A DNA stretch of 64,000 nt from Candidatus Bipolaricaulota bacterium (GCA_938091745.1 CALLJK010000011.1:1-64000), one strand, 5' to 3'. Positions 1 to 8,956 are shown, numbered from the stretch's first letter. The notes: a model not told the origin generated them from the sequence alone. A program made the numbers and translations.

Positions 1-57
1 CATACCCTGGAGCAGTAACGGTACACTCTCCCAGATCAGTTGCAGTTTGTCTAGCAT
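1..57 (-). CDS. Amino-acid ABC transporter permease, N-terminal fragment cut by the left edge
   Basis: Only the first 19 codons are inside the window, read leftwards from an ATG at 55-57. The peptide begins MLDKLQLIWESVPLLLQG, which is the usual opening of HisM/GlnP-type permeases of polar amino-acid uptake systems, just before the first membrane helix. It lies 74 bp downstream of the solute-binding protein gene on the same strand, the standard order for such an operon. The assignment rests on a very short stretch, so it depends heavily on that context. Confidence 0.6.
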   Translation of the reverse strand, partial: MLDKLQLIWESVPLLLQGM

Positions 58-70
58 CTCGAGAGAGAAA

Positions 71-100
71 CGGGGGCGCGCCTACGAGGACGCACCCCCG
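71..100 (-). terminator. Intercistronic hairpin between binding protein and permease genes
   Basis: A 10-bp stem with one mismatch (71-80 against 91-100, G-rich arm then C-rich arm) with a 10-nt loop lies in the 74-bp gap. On the minus strand it is followed by a weak pyrimidine run. Because the next gene of the same operon follows, it is more likely a partial terminator or 3'-end stabiliser that keeps binding-protein mRNA in excess over permease mRNA than a full stop. Confidence 0.45.
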
Positions 101-131
101 TGCCCCTTTGCCAGGTCATGGTGTGATGAGG

Positions 132-1025
132 CTACGGCTTCTTGTAAGGCTCCCCAGCCATGCACGCTGCCAGGTTCTCGGCGTACGCTTCTGGCTGGTT
201 CTTGTCCAGCCAGCCCTTCAGATCGGCCCAGCACTGCGTGATCCGATCCAAGTTGACGTCCACGCCGAAGTACGCCTCGACTAAGTTGTTCCAGATGCTC
301 TTCTTCTTCATCTCCTTCATGCCGTCGTTGATCCGGGGCAAGAGCTTATGGGGATCGCCCTTGCGCACTAAGAAACCAAATTGCTCTTCGGTCATGATGA
401 TCCCTGCGATCTTGAGCACGCCTTTAGACGCCTTGACAGCGACTTTGGCGGCCGGCTCGTCCTCGACGACGGCATGGAGTTGCTTATTGATTAGATCTTG
501 CTCAGCTAACGGATAGGTCTCATAGAGCTTGAGCTCGACTTTGATCCCTTGATTGATAATATTATCTTCGACCCACTGGGCGCCGGTGGTGCCGCGCTGG
601 GCCCCAATCTTGTTGCCCGCTTTGAACGCTGTAATGATATTGAGCCCAGAATCGGTGCGGATGAGCACGGCTTGGTTGGACTCCCAGTAGGGATCAGAGA
701 AGTCTACGACCTGGGCGCGCTCTTTCGTAATAGTAAACCCTGACGCGCCGATGTCGCACTGCCCGGCCTGCACGGCTGGAATGATCGAATCAAACCCCAA
801 ATTCTGAATCTCGATCTTATAGGCTTTCAGGATCGCGATGATGCGCATCACGTCCAGATCGAACCCCACGAACTGCCCTTTGGCATCGGTCCACTCAAAC
901 GGCGGCCAGGAGATGTCCGAGCAGACCTTGAAGACTTGAGTCTGCGCCTGCGGGACAAGCCCTCCAACCCCTAACGCCAAGACCAACACGCCGACGACGA
1001 CGCTCCATCTGACGATCGCTCGCAT
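132..1025 (-). CDS. Amino-acid ABC transporter substrate-binding protein (family 3)
   Basis: A 297-residue secreted protein of the family 3 (polar amino acid, HisJ/GlnH-like) binding proteins. Residues 1-28 form a signal peptide with a long Val/Leu/Gly core ending near AQTQ. The mature part opens with VCSDISWPPFEWTDAKGQFV and GFDLDVMRII, the typical lobe-1 signature, followed by the D-x-G-x-S-G-F-T-I-T-x-E-R region. It should capture an amino acid outside the membrane and hand it to the permease fragment found downstream. The ATPase gene is not in the window. Substrate specificity cannot be read from sequence. Confidence 0.9.
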   Translation of the reverse strand: MRAIVRWSVVVGVLVLALGVGGLVPQAQTQVFKVCSDISWPPFEWTDAKGQFVGFDLDVMRIIAILKAYKIEIQNLGFDSIIPAVQAGQCDIGASGFTITKERAQVVDFSDPYWESNQAVLIRTDSGLNIITAFKAGNKIGAQRGTTGAQWVEDNIINQGIKVELKLYETYPLAEQDLINKQLHAVVEDEPAAKVAVKASKGVLKIAGIIMTEEQFGFLVRKGDPHKLLPRINDGMKEMKKKSIWNNLVEAYFGVDVNLDRITQCWADLKGWLDKNQPEAYAENLAACMAGEPYKKP

Positions 1026-1087
1026 AGTCTACGCCTCCTTTTCAAGGGTGATTATACCCTCGGAGGGTAGCTCTAGTCAACAGCACC

Positions 1088-1116
1088 TTGACGCTGCCCG
1101 CGCCCTTCGGTATGAT
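1088..1116 (+). promoter_or_regulatory. Sigma-70-type promoter for the HExxH protein gene
   Basis: TTGACG (1088-1093), a 17-bp spacer and TATGAT (1111-1116) lie 39 bp upstream of the start codon at 1155. A GAGGAGA Shine-Dalgarno stretch follows just before the ATG. Confidence 0.75.
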
Positions 1117-1154
1117 ACTCGCCACAACGATTCATTGAAGATAGAGGAGAGCGT

Positions 1155-1940
1155 ATGCGCAGATTCGTATTAGTACTCATCGTGCTGGGCAGCTTCGCCC
1201 TGCTGAGTGCTGCCCAAGAGCAGCTCCAGACTGGTACATGCGAGCAGATCTATACAGATTTTGGCGTGGCGATTGTCTCCGAGAGTACGCGCGATTTTGA
1301 CAGCGTCGAGTGCGCGACATTGTATGCGATCTTCAAGTCGCTGCCGGCTCATATCCGCTCAGCCGTGACGCTCATCAAGCGCCTCCCTCGCGATCCCGAT
1401 GCGGCCGGCCGCGCCTACGGCTCGACCATCGAACTCTACGACGGCTTAAACTGCGATACCGTCCCCAACTGCAAAGATTTTATGGTCGTCGTCTTTCACG
1501 AGATCGCCCACGTCGTGCACTTTCGCGTGTTTACGCCGCAACAAGTCCAAGCCTATCGGCAGCTCTATCGGCGCTCTGGATCTGATCCGGGCAATTTTAT
1601 CGGCCCATTATACCGCGGTCGTCGCTATGCGACGACCAACGAATACGAAGACTTTGCCGAGCTCTTCGCAGCATATACTGAAGACAGCAAGCGCGTCGTC
1701 ACCTTCGTGCGCGACCGCCTCTCCAAGAACGAGACGATCCTCTTTGAAAAATTACGCATTCTCTTCGATGTGCTGATGCGCCAGACCAACCCACCGTCAG
1801 TGTTAGTCTATCGCAGCGAAGTCTGGGACGGCGCTATGCCCGATGGGAACTTTCGCGGCGTCGTGCGCCGAGCATTGCTGCCCCGCGACGCGCAAGGGCT
1901 GCCTCGTATTCCCGATGAGCTCGACTGGGAAGACTTTTAG
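1155..1940 (+). CDS. Secreted HExxH metalloprotease-like protein
   Basis: A 261-residue protein with a hydrophobic signal peptide (about residues 1-20, ending near SAAQ). The zinc-protease motif HEIAH occurs in VVFHEIAHVVHF, and about 50 residues later comes YEDFAELFAAY, whose glutamate is well placed as the third zinc ligand (gluzincin-like spacing). This resembles the anthrax-lethal-factor-type/M34-like domain found in many small secreted bacterial proteins, but I cannot fix the family. It has its own promoter, a GAGGAG ribosome site and no operon partner. It ends 4 bp inside the convergent marC gene. Confidence 0.6.
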   Translation: MRRFVLVLIVLGSFALLSAAQEQLQTGTCEQIYTDFGVAIVSESTRDFDSVECATLYAIFKSLPAHIRSAVTLIKRLPRDPDAAGRAYGSTIELYDGLNCDTVPNCKDFMVVVFHEIAHVVHFRVFTPQQVQAYRQLYRRSGSDPGNFIGPLYRGRRYATTNEYEDFAELFAAYTEDSKRVVTFVRDRLSKNETILFEKLRILFDVLMRQTNPPSVLVYRSEVWDGAMPDGNFRGVVRRALLPRDAQGLPRIPDELDWEDF

Positions 1941-2515
1941 CTGAGATAGCTCATCACCCCCTTGCGCACAATCATCACCGCGATTGCTGCTAAGATCAAG
2001 CTAGCGATCTTGGAGAGCGTGCGCATCCCCGCTTCTCCTAAGACGCGGTTCACGGAGTCCGAAGCCCAGAAGATCAGCCCGGCAATCAAGATATTGGCGA
2101 TCGTTGCGAGCACCGTTGGGATCAAGCCGTACTCGTCAACAAGCAAGAGACTTGTCGTGAAGACTGCTGGGCCGGCAATGAGGGGGACACCTAAGGGCAC
2201 CGCGCCGAGCGTCTCGTGATCTTCAAAGAAGCGCTCGCGCTCACCCGCTAAGAGTCCACGTAGCGAGAGCAAAAACAGTAATGCCCCTCCTGCGATCATA
2301 AAATCAGCGACGGTGATCCCTAAGAGCGCGAAGATCCCCTTGCCTACGCCAAGAAATGCTAACGCGACGGCCGTGGCCGTCAGTAATGACTGCCAGATGA
2401 TCTTGCGCACGTAGGCGCGCTCTAGCCCTGCCGTTAAACTAATAAAGATCGGCAGCGTCCCGAGAGCGTCTACCGCGACAAAGAGCGGCACGAAACAGAG
2501 CCAGAAGTCGCGCAT
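1937..2515 (-). CDS. MarC-family integral membrane protein
   Basis: About 192 residues with roughly six hydrophobic helices, opening MRDFWLCFVPLFVAVDALGTLPIF, the usual MarC/UPF0056 start. GGALLFLLSLRGLL and PLGVPLIAGPAVFTT are also family-typical. The frame is open further upstream into msrBA, but the ATG at 2515 begins 8 bp after the msrBA stop and gives the correct family N-terminus. Despite the name (multiple antibiotic resistance), the transported substrate of MarC proteins is not established. It is probably co-transcribed with msrBA. Confidence 0.85.
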   Translation of the reverse strand: MRDFWLCFVPLFVAVDALGTLPIFISLTAGLERAYVRKIIWQSLLTATAVALAFLGVGKGIFALLGITVADFMIAGGALLFLLSLRGLLAGERERFFEDHETLGAVPLGVPLIAGPAVFTTSLLLVDEYGLIPTVLATIANILIAGLIFWASDSVNRVLGEAGMRTLSKIASLILAAIAVMIVRKGVMSYLS

Positions 2516-2523
2516 AGCTTCGT

Positions 2524-3474
2524 TCAAAACCCTAATATAGATTCCGGACGCAGCCAGTGACACGTGTAGCCGTTGGGGTGTTTTTGTAGATAGTCTTGGT
2601 GTTCTTCTTCAGCGCGCCAGAACGGGCCAGCTTTCTCGACTTGGGTCACAATCGGCGCGCCCCAGTTGCTGTATTTATTCAAACGCTCAATGAACTCCAG
2701 CGCGATCTGGCGTTGTTCTTCCGTATGATAGAAGATCGCCGAGCGATACGATTCCCCAATGTCGTTGCCCTGACGATTGGGGGTCGTCGGATCGTGCATG
2801 CGAAAGAAATAGCGTAACACTTGTTCAAACGGGAGTTTCTCGCTGTCGTAGATGACGCGCACGGCTTCGGCATGCCCGGGGTGATGGCGATACGTCGCGT
2901 TGGGGACTGTGCCACCAGTGTAGCCCACGTCGGTGTAGACGACGCCGGGGATCTTTCGCAAGATCTCTTGCATCCCCCAGAAGCATCCCCCAGCTAAGTA
3001 AATCACCTCGCGGTTTGGGACAAGCCCAGCTAAGATAAACGGCTCAAGATAGCGCGCATAGCCCTCAGCTTCCATCTGCGCGACGGGCACGAAGCGCAGC
3101 GCTGCTGAATTAATGCAGTAACGCTTATATGTCGGCGGCGGGCCGTCGTCGAAGACATGGCCCAAATGGGAATCGCCGTGCTTGGAGCGCACTTCAGTGC
3201 GCACCATCCCATATGAATAATCGGGCTTCTCGATGATATTTTCTGGCTCGATGGGTTTAGTAAAACTTGGCCAGCCCGTGCCCGAATCGAATTTGTCGAA
3301 CGACGAGAAGAGCGGCTCCCCGCTCACGACGTCTACATAGATGCCCGGCTCGTGATGGTCCCAATATTTATTCTGAAACGGCGGCTCAGTGCCGCAGTTG
3401 CAGACGACCTCAAATTGCTCAGGTGTGAGACGACGCTTCAGTTCCTCTATAGAGGGCTTCTTATACTGTGTCAT
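2524..3474 (-). CDS. msrBA: Bifunctional peptide methionine sulfoxide reductase MsrB-MsrA fusion
   Basis: A 316-residue fusion that reduces both diastereomers of methionine sulfoxide in oxidised proteins. The N-terminal MsrB domain (about 1-145) has [10 protein letters not shown] and the catalytic-cysteine region [11 protein letters not shown]. The zinc-binding cysteines seen in many MsrB proteins are absent ([12 protein letters not shown]). The C-terminal MsrA domain (about 155-316) has the catalytic GGCFWG motif. MsrB-first order is the less common one but is known. No signal peptide is seen, so it is cytoplasmic. An AGGAGG site precedes the ATG at 3474; marC follows directly. Confidence 0.95.
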   Translation of the reverse strand: MTQYKKPSIEELKRRLTPEQFEVVCNCGTEPPFQNKYWDHHEPGIYVDVVSGEPLFSSFDKFDSGTGWPSFTKPIEPENIIEKPDYSYGMVRTEVRSKHGDSHLGHVFDDGPPPTYKRYCINSAALRFVPVAQMEAEGYARYLEPFILAGLVPNREVIYLAGGCFWGMQEILRKIPGVVYTDVGYTGGTVPNATYRHHPGHAEAVRVIYDSEKLPFEQVLRYFFRMHDPTTPNRQGNDIGESYRSAIFYHTEEQRQIALEFIERLNKYSNWGAPIVTQVEKAGPFWRAEEEHQDYLQKHPNGYTCHWLRPESILGF

Positions 3475-3511
3475 ATGGGCCTCCTGTCGTTGGGTTTATT
3501 ATACTATAATG

Positions 3512-3539
3512 TTGCATGGGTGCCGACCATCGCTATAAT
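3512..3539 (+). promoter_or_regulatory. Promoter for the THI5/NMT1-type binding-protein gene
   Basis: TTGCAT (3512-3517), a 16-bp spacer and TATAAT (3534-3539). The transcript would begin a few bases before a near-perfect Shine-Dalgarno (GAGGTGAT, 3546-3553) and the GTG start at 3559. On the opposite strand the same short gap also carries a TATAAT-like sequence that may serve msrBA. Confidence 0.65.
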
Positions 3540-3558
3540 CTCCCTGAGGTGATCCAGT

Positions 3559-4533
3559 GTGCGATTCTTCGCGCTTGTTGTGCTTGTGGGCGTCTGGGGC
3601 TTTGCCTCCAGCTCGGCGCAGTCTCAGCTCATCGTAGTCTTGGACTGGCTTCCCAATCCCAATCATGTCCCGCTCTACGTCGCGCAAGAGATGGGATTTT
3701 TCTCGACCGAAGGGCTTTCCGTCTCGCTGCAAACGCCCACGGCGTTTGATCCCAGCGATCCGGCCAAGCTCGCTGCTGCCGGGCGCGCAGATATCGCGAT
3801 CACGACGCCGATCAATCTCATCGTCATTCGCTCCCAAGGCGTGCCGTTGACAGCCGTCGGCTCGCTCATTCAGAGACCTTTGGGAGGACTGTTAGCCCTG
3901 AAAGAGCGCGGCATTCGGACTCTAGCCGACTTCAAAGGGCGTAAGATTGGGTACTCTTTAGAGCCTGAAGAACCCGTTCTGTGGGCAGCGATGCTCGAGA
4001 CCGCCGGCCTCAAAGCCGGAGATTATCAGTTAATCAACGTAGGCTTCGACACGCTCCCGGCGCTCTTGACAGGGCAAGTCGACGCCATCGGCGCATTTCG
4101 CAACGTCGAGAAAATCTTAATAGAAGTCCAAGAGCGAAAAGAGACAGTTTTTTTTGCGTTTGAGGAGCACGGCATCCCTGATCATCCCCAGCTCGTCTTC
4201 ATCGCCAACGAGACCATAGCACAGCAGAAGTCAGAGTTACTCAAAAAATTCTTGCGAGCGGTCGCACGCGCGGTGGTGCTGACGCTCCGAGAGCCTGATC
4301 GCGCGTTCGCGCTCTTTCTTCAAGCGAATCCTGATCTGCGGCGCGAAGCTGATCTGAATAAAAAATTCTTCGACGCGACCCTGGCGTTCTTTGTCGGCGC
4401 ACCGTGCCATAATCACTTAGAGAAATGGGCCAAACTTCAGAATTTTCTCTTCGAGCGCGCACTGATCGAGCGCACGAGCGATCTCTCGAAACTCGTCACT
4501 GTGAGTCTTCTTCCCCCGGAGTGTGGCCAATGA
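3559..4533 (+). CDS. NMT1/THI5-like ABC transporter substrate-binding protein
   Basis: A 324-residue secreted binding protein (signal peptide about 1-20, ending SSSAQS). The mature start VVLDWLPNPNHVPLYVAQEMGFF is the hallmark of the NMT1/THI5 superfamily, and the D-W-x-P-N-x-x-H form is typical of ThiY proteins that bind thiamine-pyrimidine precursors. ITTPINLIVIRSQGVPLTAVGSL and FKGRKIGYS continue the fold. Translation starts at GTG 3559. The stop overlaps the ATG of the following nitrilase-family gene by 3 bp, suggesting that the imported compound and that enzyme belong together; a pyrimidine or amide/nitrile substrate is an inference. Permease and ATPase genes are absent here. Confidence 0.8.
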   Translation: MRFFALVVLVGVWGFASSSAQSQLIVVLDWLPNPNHVPLYVAQEMGFFSTEGLSVSLQTPTAFDPSDPAKLAAAGRADIAITTPINLIVIRSQGVPLTAVGSLIQRPLGGLLALKERGIRTLADFKGRKIGYSLEPEEPVLWAAMLETAGLKAGDYQLINVGFDTLPALLTGQVDAIGAFRNVEKILIEVQERKETVFFAFEEHGIPDHPQLVFIANETIAQQKSELLKKFLRAVARAVVLTLREPDRAFALFLQANPDLRREADLNKKFFDATLAFFVGAPCHNHLEKWAKLQNFLFERALIERTSDLSKLVTVSLLPPECGQ

Positions 4534-5345
4534 TTAAGATCGGGTTCTATCAGTTCTGTCCGACATTCGGTGACAAGCGCGCCAATCTGCATAAAATCGC
4601 CGAAGCGATGGGAAAAGTCGAAGTTGATCTTCTAGTGCTGCCGGAGCTGTGCACCACAGGGTATCTCTTCACCTCGCAAGACGAGGTGAACGAACTTGCC
4701 GAGCCGATCCCCGGACCAACGACGCTCTTTTTGGAGAACATAACGCGGCGCAAACACTGTTGGGTTGTGCTGGGCATGGCCGAGCGCGATGAGATCTCGA
4801 AAAAATGCTATAACTCCGCGGTGCTCATCGGCCCTGACGGGTATACAGCGACGTATCGCAAAGCGCATCTTTTCTTTGAAGAGAAGCTCTATTTTGCCCC
4901 TGGGGATACGCCGTTTCGGGTTTACGATCTGGGGATCGCAAAGATCGGGATGCTCGTCTGCTTCGATCACTTCTTCCCTGAAGCGACGCGGACACTCGCG
5001 CTTGCGGGGGCGCAAATTATCTGTCATCCGTCGAACTTGGTGCTGCCGGGGAAGGGGCAGCAGATCACGCGCGTGCGCGCCATGGAGAACCGAATCTTTT
5101 GGGTGCTCGCCAATCGCTACGGAGTAGAAGAGCGCGGGGGCAAGAAGCTCTTGTTCACCGGGGAGAGCCAGATCGTCGCGCCGAGCGGGGAGCTTCTCGC
5201 ACAGGCCCCACCAGATAGAGAAATGTTGCAGATCGTCGAGGTCAGCCCTGCCCAAGCCGACGACAAGAAAGTGACGGCGATGAACGATCTCTTCGCGGAT
5301 CGCCGCCCGGAGATGTATAATTTAATGAGATCACGTGACTCATAA
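4530..5345 (+). CDS. Carbon-nitrogen hydrolase (nitrilase superfamily)
   Basis: A 271-residue cytoplasmic enzyme with the Glu-Lys-Cys catalytic triad of the nitrilase/amidase superfamily visible as PELCTTGY (Glu), YRKAHLF (Lys) and MLVCFDHFFPE (Cys). The ATG at 4530 overlaps the stop of the binding-protein gene, so the two are translationally coupled; the open frame further upstream lies inside that gene. Substrate (amide, carbamoyl compound or nitrile) is unknown. Two more members of the superfamily occur in this window, at 34828-35619 and 46413-47138, each in a different context. Confidence 0.85.
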   Translation: MIKIGFYQFCPTFGDKRANLHKIAEAMGKVEVDLLVLPELCTTGYLFTSQDEVNELAEPIPGPTTLFLENITRRKHCWVVLGMAERDEISKKCYNSAVLIGPDGYTATYRKAHLFFEEKLYFAPGDTPFRVYDLGIAKIGMLVCFDHFFPEATRTLALAGAQIICHPSNLVLPGKGQQITRVRAMENRIFWVLANRYGVEERGGKKLLFTGESQIVAPSGELLAQAPPDREMLQIVEVSPAQADDKKVTAMNDLFADRRPEMYNLMRSRDS

Positions 5346-5377
5346 GATTGTCAGGACAGCATACGAGGAGAATGGCC

Positions 5378-5656
5378 ATGAAGCTCAGCAAGAAAGATCA
5401 AGCGTTTGCCCAGCGAGTTGTTGATCTTGCTTTCGAGTTCAATCGCTATGTGATAGACCATCCAGAGATCACGAAGAAGATCGGTGTGAAGGCTCGAATC
5501 TTTTTCGAGATCGAAAGGGATGAAGAGTTCAACGCGTGGAGCCATCGGTTTGCAGCAAGTCAAGCCGATGGAGATCAGCCTGTGGTATGGGTGAGGATTA
5601 AAAAGCTTCGCCCTATTCAGTCACGGATTGAGGAGTTGGAGCTGGTGAAGGCGTAA
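5378..5656 (+). CDS. Small protein, DUF5647-like
   Basis: A 92-residue acidic, soluble protein beginning MKLSKKDQAF and ending with the conserved-looking IKKLRPIQSRIEELEL. The pattern (EFNRYVIDHPE, DEEFNAWS, basic IKKLRPI near the end) matches my recollection of DUF5647 proteins, whose function is unknown. GAGGAG at 5365-5370 places the start at ATG 5378 rather than at the nearby 5372 ATG. It stops 9 bp before the DGQHR-domain gene and is probably the first gene of a three-gene cassette. Confidence 0.6.
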   Translation: MKLSKKDQAFAQRVVDLAFEFNRYVIDHPEITKKIGVKARIFFEIERDEEFNAWSHRFAASQADGDQPVVWVRIKKLRPIQSRIEELELVKA

Positions 5657-5665
5657 GAGGTGCTT

Positions 5666-7168
5666 ATGGTAGCCACACAAGTTCGCTTTCACAGCCCGTT
5701 TGAGCAAAAGATCTATAGCTTTCTAGAGAAATTCGCTGAGGCAGGACAGATCCAACTTCACGGTGGCGCGGACTTCTTTCTCTTCGGCCAACAGATCGAC
5801 GCGGCTTTTGACTACGAGCACTATCGCGTCTTGATCGAATGCAAGGAGAAAGACGCCCCGGTCATCTCGCTCCTAGAACCGATCAACAAGCTCTCGTCGG
5901 TCATCGCTGAAGCGCGGCGTGCTGAACCCTCCAGAACATATCTTGGCGTGATCGTCGTCAACTTCGAGTGGGCCCAGATCAAACCCGAAGACGTGCAGAA
6001 AGCTAACTCCCAGGGACTGAAGATCTGGACGGCTGAGCGCGTGCGCTTCTATGATAGACTGAGAGACGCGCTCAACCCCGAACTCGCTTTGCTCTCGCTC
6101 TTGAAAGACGAGTTCGGCATCACCCGCGACACCGGGAAGGTTATCTCTGTCCCCGCGATCAAGACGACGCGCTTCGGCAAGGATTTGCTTACTTTCGAGC
6201 TGGAAGCCTCAAAGCTCATGCCCTTGGCGTATGTCTTTCGTCTGACTGACCCGCACACTGAAGCCTATCAGCGCATGATAGACAAAGATCGGCTCATGGA
6301 GATCGCCGCAGAACTTTCCAAGGAGAAGCTCGAGGTGAACTTCCCCAATAATATCATTATCAGTTTTGAAGAGGGCGTGCGCTGGGAGCCGACCAACGGC
6401 AACATCGGGATCTTGCACATCCCCGAACGCTACGGGATCGCGTGGGTCATTGACGGTCAGCACAGACTCTATAGCTTCTGCAAGCTCGAAAACCGTGAGA
6501 TTGCTGAGAACTTTAAGCTCATCGTCACAGCATTTCAGAATCTCACCAAGGCTGAACAAGCAACAGTCTTCCGCACCGTCAATAACAAACAGAAGAAGAT
6601 CAACGCGAACTTGGTAGACTTCTTGCTGAGCAAGGAGATCGCTACCGATGACCCGCGCTCCATTGCTGCCCGGGTTATTATTCGCTTCCACGAAGAGAAG
6701 TTCTTTGACTATGATATCGATTGTGGGTTCAATGGCGGGCTGCTGAAACTGTCGAGTCTTTGTAGCGGGCTTGTACGGCACAGTTTAGTAGGGCGCTCCA
6801 AAGGGTTGATTCAAAAGACTCCTAAAGACGAGTCCACGCCCTATCACGTGCTCAAACAGTATCTCTTGGCAGTCAAAGAGATCTTCCCGACGAACTGGAA
6901 GAAAGAGAACTCGTTTGTGCAGAGCAACGTCGGGCTGAATATCTTCTTTGCGCTGCTGAAGAAGATCATCCGGCACATGGGGGTCACCAAAGAGCGCCTG
7001 GACGAATTACGTCAGCGCGACTTCGAAAAATATCTTGAGCCGTTGAAGCTCACGAAATTCACGGACGAGCTGAAGAAGTTCGCGGCGACGGAGTCAGGCC
7101 GCGCTGCGATCGTCAAGATGCTCTCTGGCAAGATCGAACAAAAATTTAAGGGCTTTGCGGAGTTGTAA
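5666..7168 (+). CDS. DGQHR-domain protein with nuclease-like N-terminal domain
   Basis: A 500-residue protein. Residues 1-150 resemble a PD-(D/E)xK nuclease fold, with D45/D49 followed by E58-C-K60 in VLIECKEK. The middle holds the diagnostic D263-G-Q-H-R267 motif of the DndB-related DGQHR domain, and the FRTVNNKQKKIN segment resembles the F-x-x-x-N-x-x-Q-x-x-x pattern of that family. DGQHR proteins occur with phosphorothioate DNA modification (dnd) and other mobile defence loci, but no other dnd gene is here. AAGAGG at 5655-5660 supports ATG 5666. The stop overlaps the ATG of the phosphatase gene (TAATG), so the two proteins are translationally coupled. Confidence 0.75.
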   Translation: MVATQVRFHSPFEQKIYSFLEKFAEAGQIQLHGGADFFLFGQQIDAAFDYEHYRVLIECKEKDAPVISLLEPINKLSSVIAEARRAEPSRTYLGVIVVNFEWAQIKPEDVQKANSQGLKIWTAERVRFYDRLRDALNPELALLSLLKDEFGITRDTGKVISVPAIKTTRFGKDLLTFELEASKLMPLAYVFRLTDPHTEAYQRMIDKDRLMEIAAELSKEKLEVNFPNNIIISFEEGVRWEPTNGNIGILHIPERYGIAWVIDGQHRLYSFCKLENREIAENFKLIVTAFQNLTKAEQATVFRTVNNKQKKINANLVDFLLSKEIATDDPRSIAARVIIRFHEEKFFDYDIDCGFNGGLLKLSSLCSGLVRHSLVGRSKGLIQKTPKDESTPYHVLKQYLLAVKEIFPTNWKKENSFVQSNVGLNIFFALLKKIIRHMGVTKERLDELRQRDFEKYLEPLKLTKFTDELKKFAATESGRAAIVKMLSGKIEQKFKGFAEL

Positions 7169-7938
7169 TGGACGAGCGGACGCTCCTTCAGAAATCATCA
7201 GATCTCTTTACTTCTCAAGGGCGGCTCATTGAGCTGGCTTCGCGGGGGCGCGCGGTCTTCGTCGGCGATACTCACGGTGACTATGAAGCGTCTCAGATTG
7301 TCGTCGAGCGCTATTTAAACTCTGAGACGATACTCGTCTTTTTGGGAGACTATGTCGACCGTGGGGCGCAATCTTTAGAGAACATTCTCTTTCTCTTAGA
7401 GCAGAAGCTGAAGAACCCGGAGAATATTTTTTTATTGCAGGGCAACCATGAGGGCTGGAAGTATACAGAATTCTCTCCAGCAGACTTTTGGTACGAACTC
7501 GACGAGGAACGCCGAAAAGATTTTGCCGAGACGCTTGCGCTCCTCCCCTTTGTTCTCTCGACGCCCAACGGTGTGCTCGCTACTCACGCGGGGCTGCCTG
7601 ATGTGCAGACTCTCAGTGAGATCAGTCAGATCGAATTTGGGGATGAGAACTGGCGTGCGATCACCTGGGGGGATTGGCAGGAAGTTCCGGGATATTATCT
7701 TGGGGACTGGGGGAGCCGCCCGCAGTATGGCGAAGCGTACTTTCGTGAGATCATGAGACGATTAGATAAAAAAATTCTGATTCGCGGCCATCAGCCCCAT
7801 GCGCCGCGCTATCTCTTCGGCAAACGGTGTCTGACGCTGTTTACCTCGTCGGCATATCCCGTCCCGCGCATGGTGGCCATCTTAGATTTAGCTGAGTCTA
7901 TACAGAAAGCCGATCAGCTCACGCTGGAGATGATCTGA
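7168..7938 (+). CDS. PPP-type metallophosphatase (serine/threonine phosphatase family)
   Basis: A 256-residue enzyme with all PPP signatures: GDTHG, GDYVDRG, GNHE, an ATHAGLP histidine and GHQPHAPR. These residues bind two metal ions and remove phosphate from proteins or small phosphoesters. It is coupled by a 1-bp stop/start overlap to the DGQHR-nuclease-like gene. This is odd company for a PPP phosphatase and suggests a role in controlling or resetting the cassette; that is inference. It converges with the acetyltransferase gene, overlapping it by 20 bp. Confidence 0.9.
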   Translation: MDERTLLQKSSDLFTSQGRLIELASRGRAVFVGDTHGDYEASQIVVERYLNSETILVFLGDYVDRGAQSLENILFLLEQKLKNPENIFLLQGNHEGWKYTEFSPADFWYELDEERRKDFAETLALLPFVLSTPNGVLATHAGLPDVQTLSEISQIEFGDENWRAITWGDWQEVPGYYLGDWGSRPQYGEAYFREIMRRLDKKILIRGHQPHAPRYLFGKRCLTLFTSSAYPVPRMVAILDLAESIQKADQLTLEMI

Positions 7939-8956
7939 GATATTCTAAGACCTTCTCCAGCTCCACCTGCCAGGTCGTCCACCGTTTATAGGGTCGAAAG
8001 CCCAGCTCGTAATTAATCTTGAGCATAGGTGCATTGGAGTTGGCGTTGCCCGTGCGCACGCGTTTGACTTGCGGACGGTCACGTAGTATTTTCTCGAGCA
8101 TTGCTGCCTTGAGCCACTTTCCCAGCCCACGCCCACGATATTCGGGGAAGACCCCGGTGTCCCCTTGATAGAGCGTCTCCGGCTCAAAAGCGCTCCAAAA
8201 GACTTCGGTGTAGCCTGCGAGATTTCTTGTCTTCTTTTCGCGCACGTACATCGTCCAGCGCTCGGTCTTCTGCTCAGCTAAAGATGCTTCGATCTGACGG
8301 AGCTGCTCTCTTGTCCACTTGAAGTCCTCAATCTCCAAGTTATCTCGTGGCGCGGTGTTCATCACCTCGCGCAATCTCACAATCGCATCGAGTTCCTCTT
8401 CGGGGTAGGGGCCTTCCCACAGCCCAAGTTCGAACTCGTCTTTGGGCGCGCGCTCCTGCCAGCGTCGCAACAGCTCTCTATCGAGCTCGGCAAGATTGAG
8501 CTGATTCGTGAGGTTGGCTTGTCCCGGCTGCGCCCCAAGACGCCTCATGAACGCCTCCCCGGCGGGGATCGCTGAGTCTGTCCCGGTCATGAGCAGCCGA
8601 CGCTTCTCTTGTTGCGCCACATCGGCGATCAGTCTGAGTAAGCGTTTGGCCCAGCCCTGGCGACGCCACTCCGGCAAGACAGCAATGTCGAAATTGAGCA
8701 AATGCTGGTTATCTTCAGTGCGCCAGAAGGTCGCTACACCCCGAGCGACGATCTTTTTATCGCACCAGACGACCCACCGCCGTCTCACCACAAACGGGGG
8801 CGTTGAGCGTAGCCCCCGAATCAGCTCCTCAAGCTCAGTAGGCGGGTCCTCGGGCCACATCTCGGCTTGAATCTGATTAACAAACGCATTATACGCTTCA
8901 AATTCTGCTTGGCTTGCCGTCTGCGGATCGAAAGGTTTGATCTGAAGCTGAGTCAT
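7919..8956 (-). CDS. Tandem GNAT acetyltransferase
   Basis: 345 residues with two GNAT folds. The first carries acetyl-CoA motif A as VLPEWRRQGWAKRLL (about residues 95-110). The second carries GVFPEYRGRGLGKWLKAAML (about 270-290), followed by the usual N-x-x-M-L-x-I-N-x-x-L-G-F ending. Two-domain GNATs of this size act on small molecules or, as in mycothiol synthase, keep only one active half. The acceptor substrate is unknown. It has no obvious operon partners. Confidence 0.85.
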   Translation of the reverse strand: MTQLQIKPFDPQTASQAEFEAYNAFVNQIQAEMWPEDPPTELEELIRGLRSTPPFVVRRRWVVWCDKKIVARGVATFWRTEDNQHLLNFDIAVLPEWRRQGWAKRLLRLIADVAQQEKRRLLMTGTDSAIPAGEAFMRRLGAQPGQANLTNQLNLAELDRELLRRWQERAPKDEFELGLWEGPYPEEELDAIVRLREVMNTAPRDNLEIEDFKWTREQLRQIEASLAEQKTERWTMYVREKKTRNLAGYTEVFWSAFEPETLYQGDTGVFPEYRGRGLGKWLKAAMLEKILRDRPQVKRVRTGNANSNAPMLKINYELGFRPYKRWTTWQVELEKVLEYLRSSPA

